From: Conchocele bisecta
Lineage: Eukaryota > Mollusca > Bivalvia > Lucinida > Thyasiridae
NCBI GenBank assembly: GCA_029237695.1
Contig: CM055269.1
Coordinates: 27,376,956 to 27,440,955 of the forward strand
Length of the DNA stretch: 64,000 nt
Reading direction: 5' to 3'
Shown here: piece after piece, positions 48,906 to 59,195 of the stretch
How the letters are laid out: each line of letters begins with the position of its first letter
Numbering within the stretch: position 1 is the first letter of the stretch
The notes under the pieces: model-generated
Seen by the model: the letters and a program-made list of their open reading frames with translations, nothing else
Told to the model about the DNA's origin: nothing
Database searches by the model: none
Position numbers and translations under genes: made by a program

Positions 48906-51900
48906 ATGAGACCACAACCCCCAACACCAACTTCCGAGTTATTGCAATTGCGAGAAAAGGCGAAATCACTCGGGATCACATATAGTAATCGTCTGAGAGT
49001 TGCGGGGTTGACCAAACTGATAGAAGCAAAAACCTCAGATCAGACATCCGGAGATATTGGGAAATTGAGGGATGAAGCTAAATCACTCGGGATCACATAT
49101 AGTAATCGTCTGAGAGTGCCGGGGTTAACCAAACTGATAAACGCAACAAAGAACAGCGCGTTTACCGAGAGGTCTGAGACTAAGCGTGTAATCAAAACCG
49201 CGCTGGTCCGCGCCATTATAGAGAAAGGGCCAGAAATAATGGCGGGGGTTGATGGGCAGAGTGAAACGGTCAAGGCTGGAAGGAGAACTGTCGAGCTCAC
49301 CTTTCATAGAGCGGTTGGTGGTATTATTTCCGATAGGATAGTAGATAAACTGATGCCCTATATCACTACAAATTTTCATCTTAGGTACGCGTATTCCTAC
49401 AACCTGAAGCACATCGATGAGGTTGATTCCAAAGGCCAGCCTAAAACTATTACATTCTACAAGAATATCGGAGGAAGTCATTGGATGTCATCCCTCTCCG
49501 ACGTAAACCGCTGGGTGGCTGTTCAGGAGACCAAGCGGATGGACATCGATAAAATCTCTCGCCCAAACACGAAGTGGACATTCTTAAGATGGGTGGAAGT
49601 GTGTGTCAAGCTCGTGCAGGGAAAGCGTGGGAAGGATTTGGGTCTTAAGTCAAAATTCGCGGGGGGAGGGCTGCTACCAGAGTGGCTGCGAAATAAGAAA
49701 GGTATGTATTCTCTAGACCGGTACGATGACGGATTGTGTTTATTTCGATGTTTAGCGATTCACGGGGGGTCTCGAATTGATAGGTGCTGTGATAAAGTGC
49801 GGGAGCTTAGCCAGGAGTGTTTTGGTGAGAATGAACTAAACCATTTGATAACTTGAAGAAGGTCGAAGAGAAGTTCAAGGTTGGTATTGAAGTGTATGAA
49901 CCCACAGACGGAGTCTGGTATTTGAGAAAAAAACCAGCACATTACGCCGCAGTCGGCACCAAACATATGACCATCGGATTATTCCAAGACCACGCATTCC
50001 TTATAACCAAGCTTAAAGAAATCACCCACACGTACTGTTGCAAATAGTGCTCCCAACGATTCACACAAGCCTGCCACCTGACAAGACACGCACGCACCTG
50101 TATGCGAGGGGACACCCAAGTAATCTGCGAAGGTAAGATTTTGGAGCGTCCTCGATCCGCGTACGAAAGGGCATTCTTCCAGAAAAGCGCGAAGAGCTAC
50201 TGCGCATTGGAATGGATGGGCGCGTTGAGAAGGGGAGAAGGCATCCATATCTCATACCGAACAGTGGGGCACTGGGTGGCGAGCGCCGGGAATGCCGGAG
50301 CTCCAGTAGACGGTTACTGTCGGGAAAATAACACAGTGTACCAGTATCACGGCTGCTATTGGCACGGATGCCCGGCACACTCCATAAACAAGCGTGACGA
50401 GTTTGACAACACCACCAGGCGGGAGAAAATGATTACAAAGGCTGGGTATGAGTTAGAGGTGATGTGGGAGCACAACTTTAAGAAATCTGGTAAAGCTATA
50501 AAAACGGGATGTCCTACCACACTCTACCCGCACCAGATTGTGTACGACTTTGAAGCGTATTTGAGCGAAGACGGCCACGAGAGGAAAACGGATTCCCTCG
50601 AGTTTGAAACCGAGCATGTCCTGATTAGCGTGAGTATTGGTGATAGTATGTCTTCAGAAATAACTCACATATGCGACACAGACCCCGCGCTGTTGGTGGC
50701 TAGGTTTATGAAGGATTTTCAAAAGCGCGGGAATGCCATCAGGGGAGAGGTAGGTAGAACATTCCGGCCCCCAGATATGGACACCCTGCGGGAGCGGCAG
50801 GCTGGGGAGATCGAGCAATGGATATGTCAGGTACCGGTAATCGGGTTCAATTGCAGCAGGTACGACATAAATCTTATCAAGAAGTACTTAGTTGGCGAGC
50901 TGTCTGATACAACGAAAAAGGTAATTGTTGGCAAAAGGGAAAACGCTTCGATATTTCTATTCACACCCGAGTTCAGGTTTCTGGATGTTGCACTGTACCT
51001 AGGGCCGGGAGTCAGTTATGACCGGTGGATTAAAGGGTACAGCTGTGAAGCGCAAAAGTCCTTCTTCCCCTACGAATGGTTTAATTCCCCAGAAAAACTA
51101 GATTATCCCGGACTGCCGGATCTAGAACACTGGTATTCGAGACTTGCTGGTAAACACTTGATCGATGCCACCCAGCTCGCGAAGTGCTGCGCGATTTTCA
51201 AAGTGAAAAAGATGACCATGTTCCGGGAGTGGCTGAAGTATTATAACGATTTGGATGTCTCACCTTTCCTGGAAGCATTGGGGAAAATGTGTCGATTTTA
51301 TAAAGACAAAGGTGTTGATATGTTCAAGGATACCGTAATTTTTCCAGGTGTGGCGATACAGTATTTACTGCGGGGAACGGTGTCTGATAACCCGTTCAAT
51401 GACAAGCTTCAACTTTACGCGCCACAGGAGGAAACCTACGAGATGCTGCAGAGGGCTCTTGTAGGTATGCGGAAGCGGGAGGATGTCACAGCAGCTAGAC
51501 GAACTGGCGATGTAGATAACAGCAAAGCTGTAGTCGAAGACATAATGAAACTACTCGGTAATTCGTGTTGTGGGAAAATGATAGAAGCGGCGGAAAGACA
51601 TTTGAATACGACTTACACGAAAGACGAGGAATGTGTTGATAAAGCGTTGCGATCAGCCTTCTACGATGATTTAACAGAAATAGGAATTGATACAAATGGA
51701 CACAGATAGTATGTACATAGCCACTAGTGGGAGGGATCTGAAATCATGCATTCGCCCAGAGTTGATGGATGAGTTTATAAACTCCGACAAAAATTGGTTG
51801 GCCTGGTATAAGTGGAGCAGACACGAACCAGAACTTTTCAAGATGGAATTTCAAGGGGATCGAGCAGACTTTGTAGAGAAGGTTGGTTTGCCAACCGGAG

Positions 51901-52133
51901 TTAGAGGCACGACCAAGCATTCCTCCAAAGGAATGAGTAAACGAACGAATAGTGTAGATTGGGACCGGTACAAAACCGCACTCGAGGGATCTTATGATAC
52001 AGCGGAAAACAGAGGATTCCGCATGAATAATGGAGTGATGAAGACATATTCCCAGCACAAGCTTGGGCTATCCGCCTATTATGACAAGCGGCGCGTGCTG
52101 TCTGATAATATTCATACAGAGCCGTTTATGTAG
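48678..52133 (+). pseudogene. polB: Polinton protein-primed DNA polymerase B, broken
   Basis: Replicates the linear element from a protein primer. N-terminal part: tandem-repeat peptide, then two SAP-like helices (LREKAKSLGITYSNRLRVAG and its 39-residue-later duplicate). DDGLCLFRCLAIHGG near 49725 is a conserved segment. Next comes a C2H2-type finger near 50030-50100. Exonuclease motifs are present: Exo I VYDFEAYL (near 50547), Exo II GFNCSRYDINLI (near 50840), Exo III YYNDLD (near 51238). Motif B is KLLGNSCCGK (near 51550, Cys where Tyr is usual); motif C is QMDTDS near 51690. Breaks: frameshift near 49855, in-frame TAG at 50045-50047, an internal deletion near 51468 that removes motif A, and a deletion with frameshift near 51688. 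Exonuclease blocks survive, polymerase activity should not. Confidence 0.9.
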
Positions 52134-52184
52134 GACGAGAGCCTGACCGACTATGACGACGGACGATCTGGGGGTAGCTGGGTG

Positions 52185-53510
52185 TCAGAAGGCACCGCAA
52201 GAAGTTCTTCGCGAGCGAACAAACCCGCGCGATGGACCATTATCCAAATAGTAGAGCGCGGGCTCATCGGGTTTGGTAATAGATCGATCTAGATTATATA
52301 CATTGAGAGACCACACGGGATCAGTCGCGCGGCGGCGGCCACCTTCCAGCTCTCCCGGTTGATAGAGGTACCGGACGGCAACATCCAATGGAAGACGTTG
52401 CTCCGCTAATCCAACGGGTTGTCCGCGCGTGACGGCGGATGGTTTGTGCGCCACCTTTTTAGACTTCATGGCATCTACGGGCTTCTTACCAATCAATCTG
52501 GTCACCTCGCCGTTCAGTGCGGAGACCATGGCGGGCAGCCTGGTCACCCACTCGGTCGATCGCGTATGAGGGTCTACAAGCTCTTTGGCATATTGGTGTC
52601 CGAACAACGTCTCAGACAGGGTTCGATTGAACCGCTCCACGATCCCCTGGTCCCGGTGGATGTTGACGCGGCCGCGTCTGACAGAAACGTCGTGCTTAGC
52701 CAACAGCTGAGAGACCGCGCCCATGAACTCGCGGCCGGGATCGACCTGGATAAGATTATGCCATTTTAGAGGACTCCTCTTATATATTCGGGAAAGAGCC
52801 TCGGTCACCTCCTTAGACTCTTTCGTGGCCAGTGGCTCAGCCCCTTTATAACGACTTGCTACGTCAACGATTGTCAGTGAGTACTTGTACGCTTACTACC
52901 GACGCGATCGTGAGGGAGAAATAGGAGATCTGCTTGGTGGACTTCGTTCGGCACCGGCACGTCGACTTGAGGCCGCGGAATATTGTGAGGTGCTGGCAAA
53001 TAGATCTGCCAGAGGGCCTGCTTCTTGAGCCATTCCTTGGCCGCGTTTTCGGAAACCTTGGTCGCCGCCGCGAGGTTCTTGATGGCCGCGAGACCCTTCC
53101 AGTAGCCGCAGGGGCTGTAGTATGTGTTCGCTAGCTTGCGCGTTAGGCGAACCGATAGTTTGGTATCAAGCTTGCGCGTGTCCATCGTATGCGAGGTATT
53201 CTAGTAGGGCGAACAATCTCCAACATGCCTTCGCCAGATCGTCGGGTAACTGCGTCGTCGATACTAAACCGTTGTTGGAAGTTTCGCTGCAGCTCTAATC
53301 GCAATTGGAGTTGCCGCTCCTGACCTGGAGCGGGAACTCGGAGGAATCTAACATCCGCTTTGCGAAAAGGGTGGCCGTTTGTTCGTCCTCGCGCCACGTC
53401 TCTAGAGAGTCTTGTGCCAGACGGATCAGACCCTTTTCGCCAGCTAAACGGTGTTTAAGGGCCGTGTAGCCTACATCGATCAAAGTGTAATAAAGCTCGT
53501 CAACTAGCAT
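52185..53510 (-). pseudogene. int: Polinton integrase (retroviral-type DDE), broken
   Basis: Would insert the element DNA by strand transfer. Minus-strand order: a leading frame at 53510-53295 (MLVDELYYTLIDVGYTALKH), a linker in other frames, the N-terminal part with YYSPCGYWKGLAAIKNLAAA and the first catalytic Asp in HQADLLFLPHD (near 52930), the second Asp in QVDPGREF (near 52740), the catalytic Glu in GIVERFNRTL (near 52630), and a chromatin-binding-type C-terminal region with YLYQPGELEGGRRRATDPVW (near 52380-52320). All three catalytic residues are visible, but frameshifts occur near 53300, 53200, 52895 and 52215, so no full protein is made. Its 3' end converges on the polymerase; its start lies 6 bp from an inserted transposon. 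Confidence 0.88.
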
Positions 53511-54109
53511 CGTTCTATATATATGGGCCGCGCTCTATGAAAACCAGCCTTAATGACAACGTCATGAAAGCCTGAAAATGACGTCGCAAAGTTACGCTTA
53601 AATTTACCAACATCACGTCGGATTTTAACACTTGAAATAGTTGCGTCATTGCAATAAGTTGACGTTGTCCTATTTATAACCGTACGCTTTACTATTTGTG
53701 GATCACAAACATTTTAATGCTGGATACGCGTAGCATAATTTTATAGTTGTTTCCATAGTGGTTCAGACAGTTGTCTATTTTTTTCGGTTTCCTTCAAGGA
53801 AACACGTAGTGATTTTGTCGATTATTTTTTATAATATATGGACAACTTGTGCGCTGACATTTGAAACTAAATAACCATACAACCGGTAATTTTTAGATAA
53901 CACCATGACAGAATCAGTATTATGTAACAAAGAGAACTGGGCACAGGGCTTAATTCGTTTAATTTACTGTTTCGCCTGTCGAATGTTTAAAAAATCAACA
54001 TAAACATACGATTTGGAAATTTTCAGAAAAATAAGCGTATCACAGATGTATAACTATATCGGTCAGTAAGCGAGGCTTACGGAATACCCTCCGCGTGGGC
54101 CCAGGTACC

Positions 54110-56665
54110 CCTAAAATATGTAAAATTTTCCCAATTGTGTAGGCTTGTGACCTTGACTCTGGGCTTAGCGGGAGCGGCATGAACGTGAATTTGTCACAGG
54201 GTGGTAGAGGTCCATTGGAGAAATGCGTGTGTGAAATGTGAAGCAGATCCGAGCAAAGAAATAGAAGTAATAACCGATTTCTCTGATGTTAAGTTTTGTA
54301 AAGAGACTAACTATATGACCATGACCTCGAAATCAGCGGGAATTTGTCACAGCATGATAGTAGAGCCTAAGAGGAATGCATGCATGAAATATTAAGAATT
54401 TTCGATGAAAGAAATAGAAGTTATAATATATTTATTTGATGTTAAGTTTTGTAGAGACTGAGTATGTGACCTTGACCTTGGGATCAGCGGGGGCTTGGAC
54501 GGTCGTAGATTTGTCATAACATGATAGTACAACCTTAGTGGAATGGACGAGTGAAATATTAATTGTCAATGAAGGAAATAGAAGTTATAACTTATTTCTC
54601 TGATGTTAAGTTTTGTAAAGCGACCAAGTATTTGACCTTGACCTTGGGATCAGCGGGGTTAGACGGTCGTGGATTTGGCACAGCATGGTAGTAAAGTCTT
54701 ATAGGAATGCATAATATTTCACACATGCATTCCTGTAAGGCTCTACTACAGTGGAACCCCTCCAAACCGGACCCCCTCTATACCGGAATTCGCGCTATAC
54801 CGAACATACGACCACGTCCCGAATATTCTGCTATATAAACACATTAGTTTCTACCCCTCTATTCCGGAACCCCTCTACTCCGTAATCCGGACGCCATTTC
54901 AAGTCCCAAAACCATATTTCAGCGTTAAAATAACCCCGGAAAACCGAAAATACGGTCACCTGTCAGGATGTCATCCAAAAAATACACCGCGCCCAATTTC
55001 AATGTTGTTATTTCAAGCGGGTGTCAAAATCACACCGTATTTACAATAGACTGGTTCCCGGTAGTAATGTTCAGCTCTGGTTTCCAAAATGCGGAGCCAC
55101 GAGAATGAGACGATTCTAACGGACTCACAACTTGACATTTGTGTGGAAGAAATAACAAAATTGATCAAATTACGCACATTAACTTGAGCTCTGTACAAGC
55201 GCTATCCATGCGTGTAATGCGCTAAGCGGCGTGTTTTTAACGTCATAAGCGGCATTACAAAGTTAAGAATCTATTCAATACATGCGACCTAAATACGAGA
55301 CATGTTTGCTGTTTTACAAGCTCATTACAATAGCATGGTTCACAATTTAATTATACGCATACGTAATAATCGGCACATTATTTGTGAACCCACCGACCGA
55401 TTAATTGAGATAATCTGATAATTACTTAACGAGGCAGTAAACTCGTCACTGTAGCCTGTGGGCTATTGTAGCAGCTCGCGGTAACTACACGGCACACGCG
55501 AAATGTATCATATGCTCTTTGCGACCAGTGTAGACCGTAGACTCGGATTACATTGCGAATCTGCACTATTTGCAATGTCAATAAAAAAAAACACATTCTG
55601 GTCTTAAAAGAGCGCTCCAGCTGATCGAGAAAGTTCCACAGTGGCACAAAATACTTAGGGGGCCTTTATCCCATGTCATCTGCACTCTGTGTATTGGGAA
55701 TTACACATGTCGACATGATAAAACACAACTGGGTAGCCGAGCCCCCGTTAAGGGGGTACATTTCTTATTTCTCCATACAAATGGCAAGTTGGGAGTGCTT
55801 TAGAATCGTCTCATCTCAGTTAAGGTGCATAATTTGAACATTAACTCTGAGCTTCATACCCCTTACTTTGTTGTTTATATGTGCTGTGTATTATGTATAT
55901 TTACTTATTAAAAGATGAAACTTTATTGTCTTTGTAATGCTTTATTCCAACACACAAAATAACATTGCTATACACCTTTTCGAAAAATATGTCATCCAAT
56001 GAAAAAGTCATCATGTCAATTCTCAGAATAAAAAGAAACTTGACATATTTATTGAAAACATGTGTAAATATGCTTTCAATATGGTAAGAATGGTATATAC
56101 TATACAAATCCAAGAGTTAATGATGGAAAACATACATTTCCTTAACTGGAAATAGAAAATCCCTCTAAACCGAAAACCCCTATAAACCGAACTTTTCAGT
56201 CTGTCCCCAGGGTGTTCGGTTTAGAGGGGTTCCACTGTACCATGCTGTGCCAAATCCACGACCGTCCAACCCCCGCTGATCCCAAGGTCAAGGTCAAATA
56301 CTTAGTCTCTTTACAAAACTTAACATCAGAGAAATATTGTTCTAACTTCTATTTTCTTCATCTAAAATTCTTAATATTTCACACATGCATTCCTGTAAGG
56401 CTCTAATACCATGCTGTGCCAAATCCATGACCGTCCAACCCCCACTGATCCCAATGTCAAGGTCAAATACTTAGTCTCTTTACACAACTTAACATCAGGG
56501 AAATAAGTTATAACTTCTATTTCCTTCATTGACAATTCTTATTATTTCACTTGTGCATTCCTCTAAGGTTGTACTATCATGCTGTGACAAATCTACGACT
56601 GTCCAACCCCCGCTGATCCCAAGGTCAAGGTCACATACTTAGTATCTTCTACAAAACTTATACCA
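54110..56665. repeat. Inverted pair of satellite arrays, about 160-bp units
   Basis: Units with GACCTTGACCTTGGGATCAG, tttgatgttaagttttgtaaag and a GGAATGCAT end run rightward to about 54711, then the complementary orientation starts (atgcattcctgtaaggctct) and continues after the pogo-like insertion at 56240-56665. Left arm about four units, right arm about three. The symmetry centre at 54711 makes a large foldback. Confidence 0.8.
54749..56237. mobile_element. Pogo/Tigger-like non-autonomous element
   Basis: Starts CAGTGGAACCCCTCCAAACC and ends GGTTTAGAGGGGTTCCACTG, with TA on both sides (54747-54748, 56238-56239). A neighbouring satellite unit near 56400 shows the uninterrupted site (CTCTAATACCATGCTGTGCC), confirming insertion at TA. 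No transposase remains in its 1.49 kb; open frames inside are not recognisable. Confidence 0.85.
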
Positions 56666-56673
56666 CATACATA

Positions 56674-56737
56674 CCGTATAACCTCGAATTAACGCCCCCC
56701 TCCTAATATTCAAACGCCCCCCCCCCCACCCCAAATA

Positions 56738-56772
<35 letters not shown>

Positions 56773-56873
56773 TTTTTTTTTTTTTTTTTTTTTTTTTATG
56801 GCTAATAAACGCCCCCCCCCACCCCCATTTTGTAAAATATAACCTCCGGGGGCGTTAATTCGAGGTTATACGG
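56674..56873. mobile_element. 200-bp MITE with CCGTATAACC ends
   Basis: CCGTATAACCTCGAATTAAC at the left and GTTAATTCGAGGTTATACGG at the right are exact inverted repeats, flanked by TA. The centre is C tracts and a long T tract. It lies in the right arm of the satellite. Confidence 0.85.
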
Positions 56874-57088
56874 TAGTCTCTTTACAAAACTTTACGTTAC
56901 GTTTTTTTGTTCGTGCGTGATTCACATGGTGCTACAAAAAGTGAGATAAAACAAAAACTATTAAACATAATTGCATTTTCCTTTCAGAATATTGTTTTTG
57001 AAAGGTGTCCGCATCAGAAAATGTAAAAAAATGCAAATCGAAAATTTTGTCATTAAGGCCGGTTTTCACAGAGCGCGGCCCATATATA

Positions 57089-57559
57089 TTATTTAAAAAA
57101 AAAATTTTTTTTATTATTGCTTTTGCTTATTGCTTTTTCAATATAGTAGCTGACGAGACCCACCACACCCATTCCCACGACGATGAACGCGATCTCGCGG
57201 TCTTTTTGGGCCTCTGACGGTACATAGAAATCTGAAAGTTGGGGCTCGGGATCGATCGGCGCGAGAATTTTCTGTGGATATGCCAGCTTGTACTCGCGCA
57301 TGGCTTCGTCAACGTTCCGGAAAGTTTGCGCGGCATGCTTTTCGCGGCGAAGCTCTTCGTTGATCCAGTCCACACGGTTGGTTCGTTTTTCCGCCCATGC
57401 TTCCTTTGCGCTATTGAGTTGTTCTGTAGCTAAATCGTGACGCTTGCGCTCACCATCCGCGTACGAGTCTTCAGGAATTAACGAGAATAAATAGTTGCTA
57501 CGGCCGAACGACCCTGCGCTCACGATTGCGCCACCTACTATTGCTGCGGCAGTAGCCAT
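57089..57559 (-). CDS. Polinton small membrane-anchored protein, 156 aa
   Basis: Frame intact from ATG (MATAAAIVGGAIVSAGSFGR) to TAA. It has a short hydrophobic Ala/Gly-rich N-terminus, a charged helical middle (KEAWAEKRTNRVDWINEELR), and a C-terminal membrane segment near residues 124-142 (IAFIVVGMGVVGLVSYYI) followed by a basic Lys/Asn tail. Function unknown; it lies in the block with the capsid genes, so a virion or assembly role is inferred. The stop codon abuts the inserted transposon A, and the last few residues come from an A/T tract. Without that transposon the integrase would start about 20 bp downstream, as expected for a compact operon-like layout. Confidence 0.7.
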   Translation of the reverse strand: MATAAAIVGGAIVSAGSFGRSNYLFSLIPEDSYADGERKRHDLATEQLNSAKEAWAEKRTNRVDWINEELRREKHAAQTFRNVDEAMREYKLAYPQKILAPIDPEPQLSDFYVPSEAQKDREIAFIVVGMGVVGLVSYYIEKAISKSNNKKNFFFK

Positions 57560-57620
57560 TTTATTTCCATATATTAGCAGGTAGAATTCCAGCTTTAATT
57601 AGGTTATTTCGGGCCGAAAG

Positions 57621-57794
57621 TTAGGACGCTACATTCAAGGTCACGAGACCTACGTCTCTCGCAATCATGTCCAATTTGGGAGAGGGCCCTCCGAAGGCCA
57701 TCTTTGATATTCGAGCAAACCCGATACTGAGACCCGATATCACCACGGCGTGATAAACCGCATTCACTATCATTTTACCTTCGTTTTTAGCCAT
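57621..57794 (-). CDS. Polinton tiny membrane protein, ended by a probable premature stop
   Basis: Too short for ordinary ORF lists. ATG at 57794 gives 57 residues: MAKNEGKMIVNAVYHAVVIS, a hydrophobic segment, FARISKMAFGGPSPKLDMIA, and RDVGLVTLNVAS to TAA at 57621. In the same frame beyond the TAA, 19 further codons (57620-57564) run to another TAA at 57563-57561, and I recall family members continuing into such a C-terminus, so the first stop is probably a mutation. Spacing to the next gene start (57559) would then be 1-2 bp. Role unknown, likely membrane-associated. Confidence 0.6.
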   Translation of the reverse strand: MAKNEGKMIVNAVYHAVVISGLSIGFARISKMAFGGPSPKLDMIARDVGLVTLNVAS

Positions 57795-57831
57795 TATATT
57801 TATTGCATATAAAAGGGATCGTGATTAATGT

Positions 57832-58473
57832 TTAAATGGGCGCTATCGGTTTCGTAACTTTCTTCGGAACCGCCTCCAACTGCACAGGTGCGGTTGGGGG
57901 TTGTCTCGAAAGGTATTTCCACACACACACGGTGCCCATAACTGCCAGACCACCACCAACAACCCACGGGGTGATCCAGATAGGAGCTACAGCAATCCAC
58001 GATTGCTCCGCAGGAGATTGAACCACATATGTCTTCGGATGTTTTGCTGTTTCTGCCCCCAACTCCAATTGCGATTGGGGCTCCTGAGCTGGAACAAATA
58101 ACGACTGTTTAGCCTCTCGAAGCTCGGCGAGTATTTTATCTTGTTTAGCTTTTCGTGTGTCAGCCGTTGCCCGCCCAGCTGCCTGTCTTTTTGGGTTTTT
58201 GTGTCGTGTAATCGGATTCAACAGTGTTGAACCCAATTCACTAATTGGAACTGGGGGATCAATCTGAGTTGGAAGTGCAATCGGGTTCATCCAATCTCGA
58301 TTGGGAGTTGAGGGCTGTTCCGTCACTCTCGCAGGTGCTTGTCGCTTCTGGTCCAACAGGGTTGGGGTGCGTCTTGTGTCATTATTTTCTGGGCTTATAG
58401 TTCGTGGGCATATATGTCCAAATTGACAGTGCTTAGCCGTGGTCAACGCGGTTGTCAGCGGGGCTAAGTACAT
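57832..58473 (-). pseudogene. 3' half of a conserved Polinton protein with C-terminal membrane segment
   Basis: 213 codons from an internal Met (MYLAPLTTALTTAKHCQFGH). Pro-rich, charged middle with NRDWMNPIALP and DPPVPISELGS; a helical basic stretch (RKAKQDKILAELREAKQSLF); a membrane segment WITPWVVGGGLAVMGTVCVW about 45 residues from the end; then a basic tail. The start is unlikely to be native: directly upstream in frame are TTT GGA and a TAG at 58480-58482, preceded by codons that fit the end of the neighbouring frame (58464-58931). The two are best read as one gene split by a stop and a frameshift. Two copies of the element's palindromic modules lie inside (58060-58105, 58230-58330). 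Confidence 0.65.
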
Positions 58474-58931
58474 TCCAAACTAGTGATAAATTGAAGAGTG
58501 TGTCCTAGAAAAGGGTCAGTCTCTAGATCACCAATCAACCCCGGGGTGTCAGATATAGGGAGAATTCCACTGACAGCGGTAGCGTACAAATGAATAGCCG
58601 CCGATTCAAGAGTTTTCGTCATCTCTGCCCCCAATTTAGATTCGTATCGCGCATACATTTTATCAACCTCGACATCTGACATCTTGTCCACCTGACAAAC
58701 TGAGAGACGCCGACCGAAATACCGCTCCGATTGTCCCCCAGCAACCAGCGCAGCTAGCCGCTCGCGTTGCGTCGTGTTTTCATTTTCTTTCAGGACCGTA
58801 TCGGCAGCCGTGCCATCTTTCAGGAAATATATCGTGTCGGTTCCTACAGTTTCTTTTGGGAAGGATGTCGTGTCGGCAGTTGACACGGCTGTCTCTTCAA
58901 TTAGCTGATCGAGAAGTTCGTCGCAGTTCAT
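58464..58931 (-). pseudogene. 5' half of the same conserved Polinton protein
   Basis: From ATG at 58931: MNCDELLDQLIEETAVSTAD, an acidic/Thr-rich part, then QVDKMSDVEVDKMYARYESK and LGAEMTKTLESAAIHLYATA, ending DLETDPFLGHTLQ before the frame is lost. 155 residues. The frame is open upstream to 59069 and includes a hydrophobic stretch from a possible ATG at 59057 (SFVASITVIISIGWCAWQY), so a longer membrane-anchored form is an alternative. Function unknown; the VDKMYARYESKLG segment predicts helices. Continues in another frame as 57832-58473. Confidence 0.6.
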
Positions 58932-59066
58932 TATTTTATTTTTAATAATTAGTACTATTCTGACTAGCCTCATAAGTCTAACATATTGCCAAGCGCACCA
59001 CCCGATACTTATGATCACCGTTATGCTCGCAACAAAGCTCGCAGCGGAGCAACACATTGATTCCCA

Positions 59067-59195
59067 CATTGTTAACCATTGTTCAGCATTTGTTCAACAT
59101 TTGTTAAGTATTTTTTAAGCATTGTTCAGCAATTGCTCAGCAGTGTTAAGCATTTGCTCAGCAGTTACTAACGAGCGTTAAGCAATGCTCAGTAA
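59067..59195. repeat. Array of about eleven 10-12 bp direct repeats
   Basis: Successive units of the form CATTTGTTCAG/CATTTGTTAAG with small changes (cattgttcag, caattgctcag, catttgctcag, caatgctcag). It fills the gap between the ATPase stop (59196) and the upstream end of the next gene. Such iteron-like arrays can bind proteins or act as promoter or origin elements; here this is inference. Confidence 0.75.

Larger units (their letters stand above)
53517..57089. mobile_element. TIR transposon family A, complete copy nested in the Polinton
   Basis: Its 43-bp ends (53517-53559 and 57047-57089) are inverted repeats with two mismatches, beginning atatatatgggccgcgctct. It sits between the integrase start and the stop codon of the next gene. 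The duplicated target is TA or TATA but AT-rich ends make this ambiguous. No transposase is recognisable; the inside has been filled by other repeats. Partial copies of its two ends lie at 28943-29335 and 40161-40353. Confidence 0.85.

Noticed and set aside
54749..56237. Pogo transposase gene inside the CAGTGG element
   Set aside because: No frame shows DDE or helix-turn-helix motifs; the longest frames are under 75 codons, so the element is non-autonomous.
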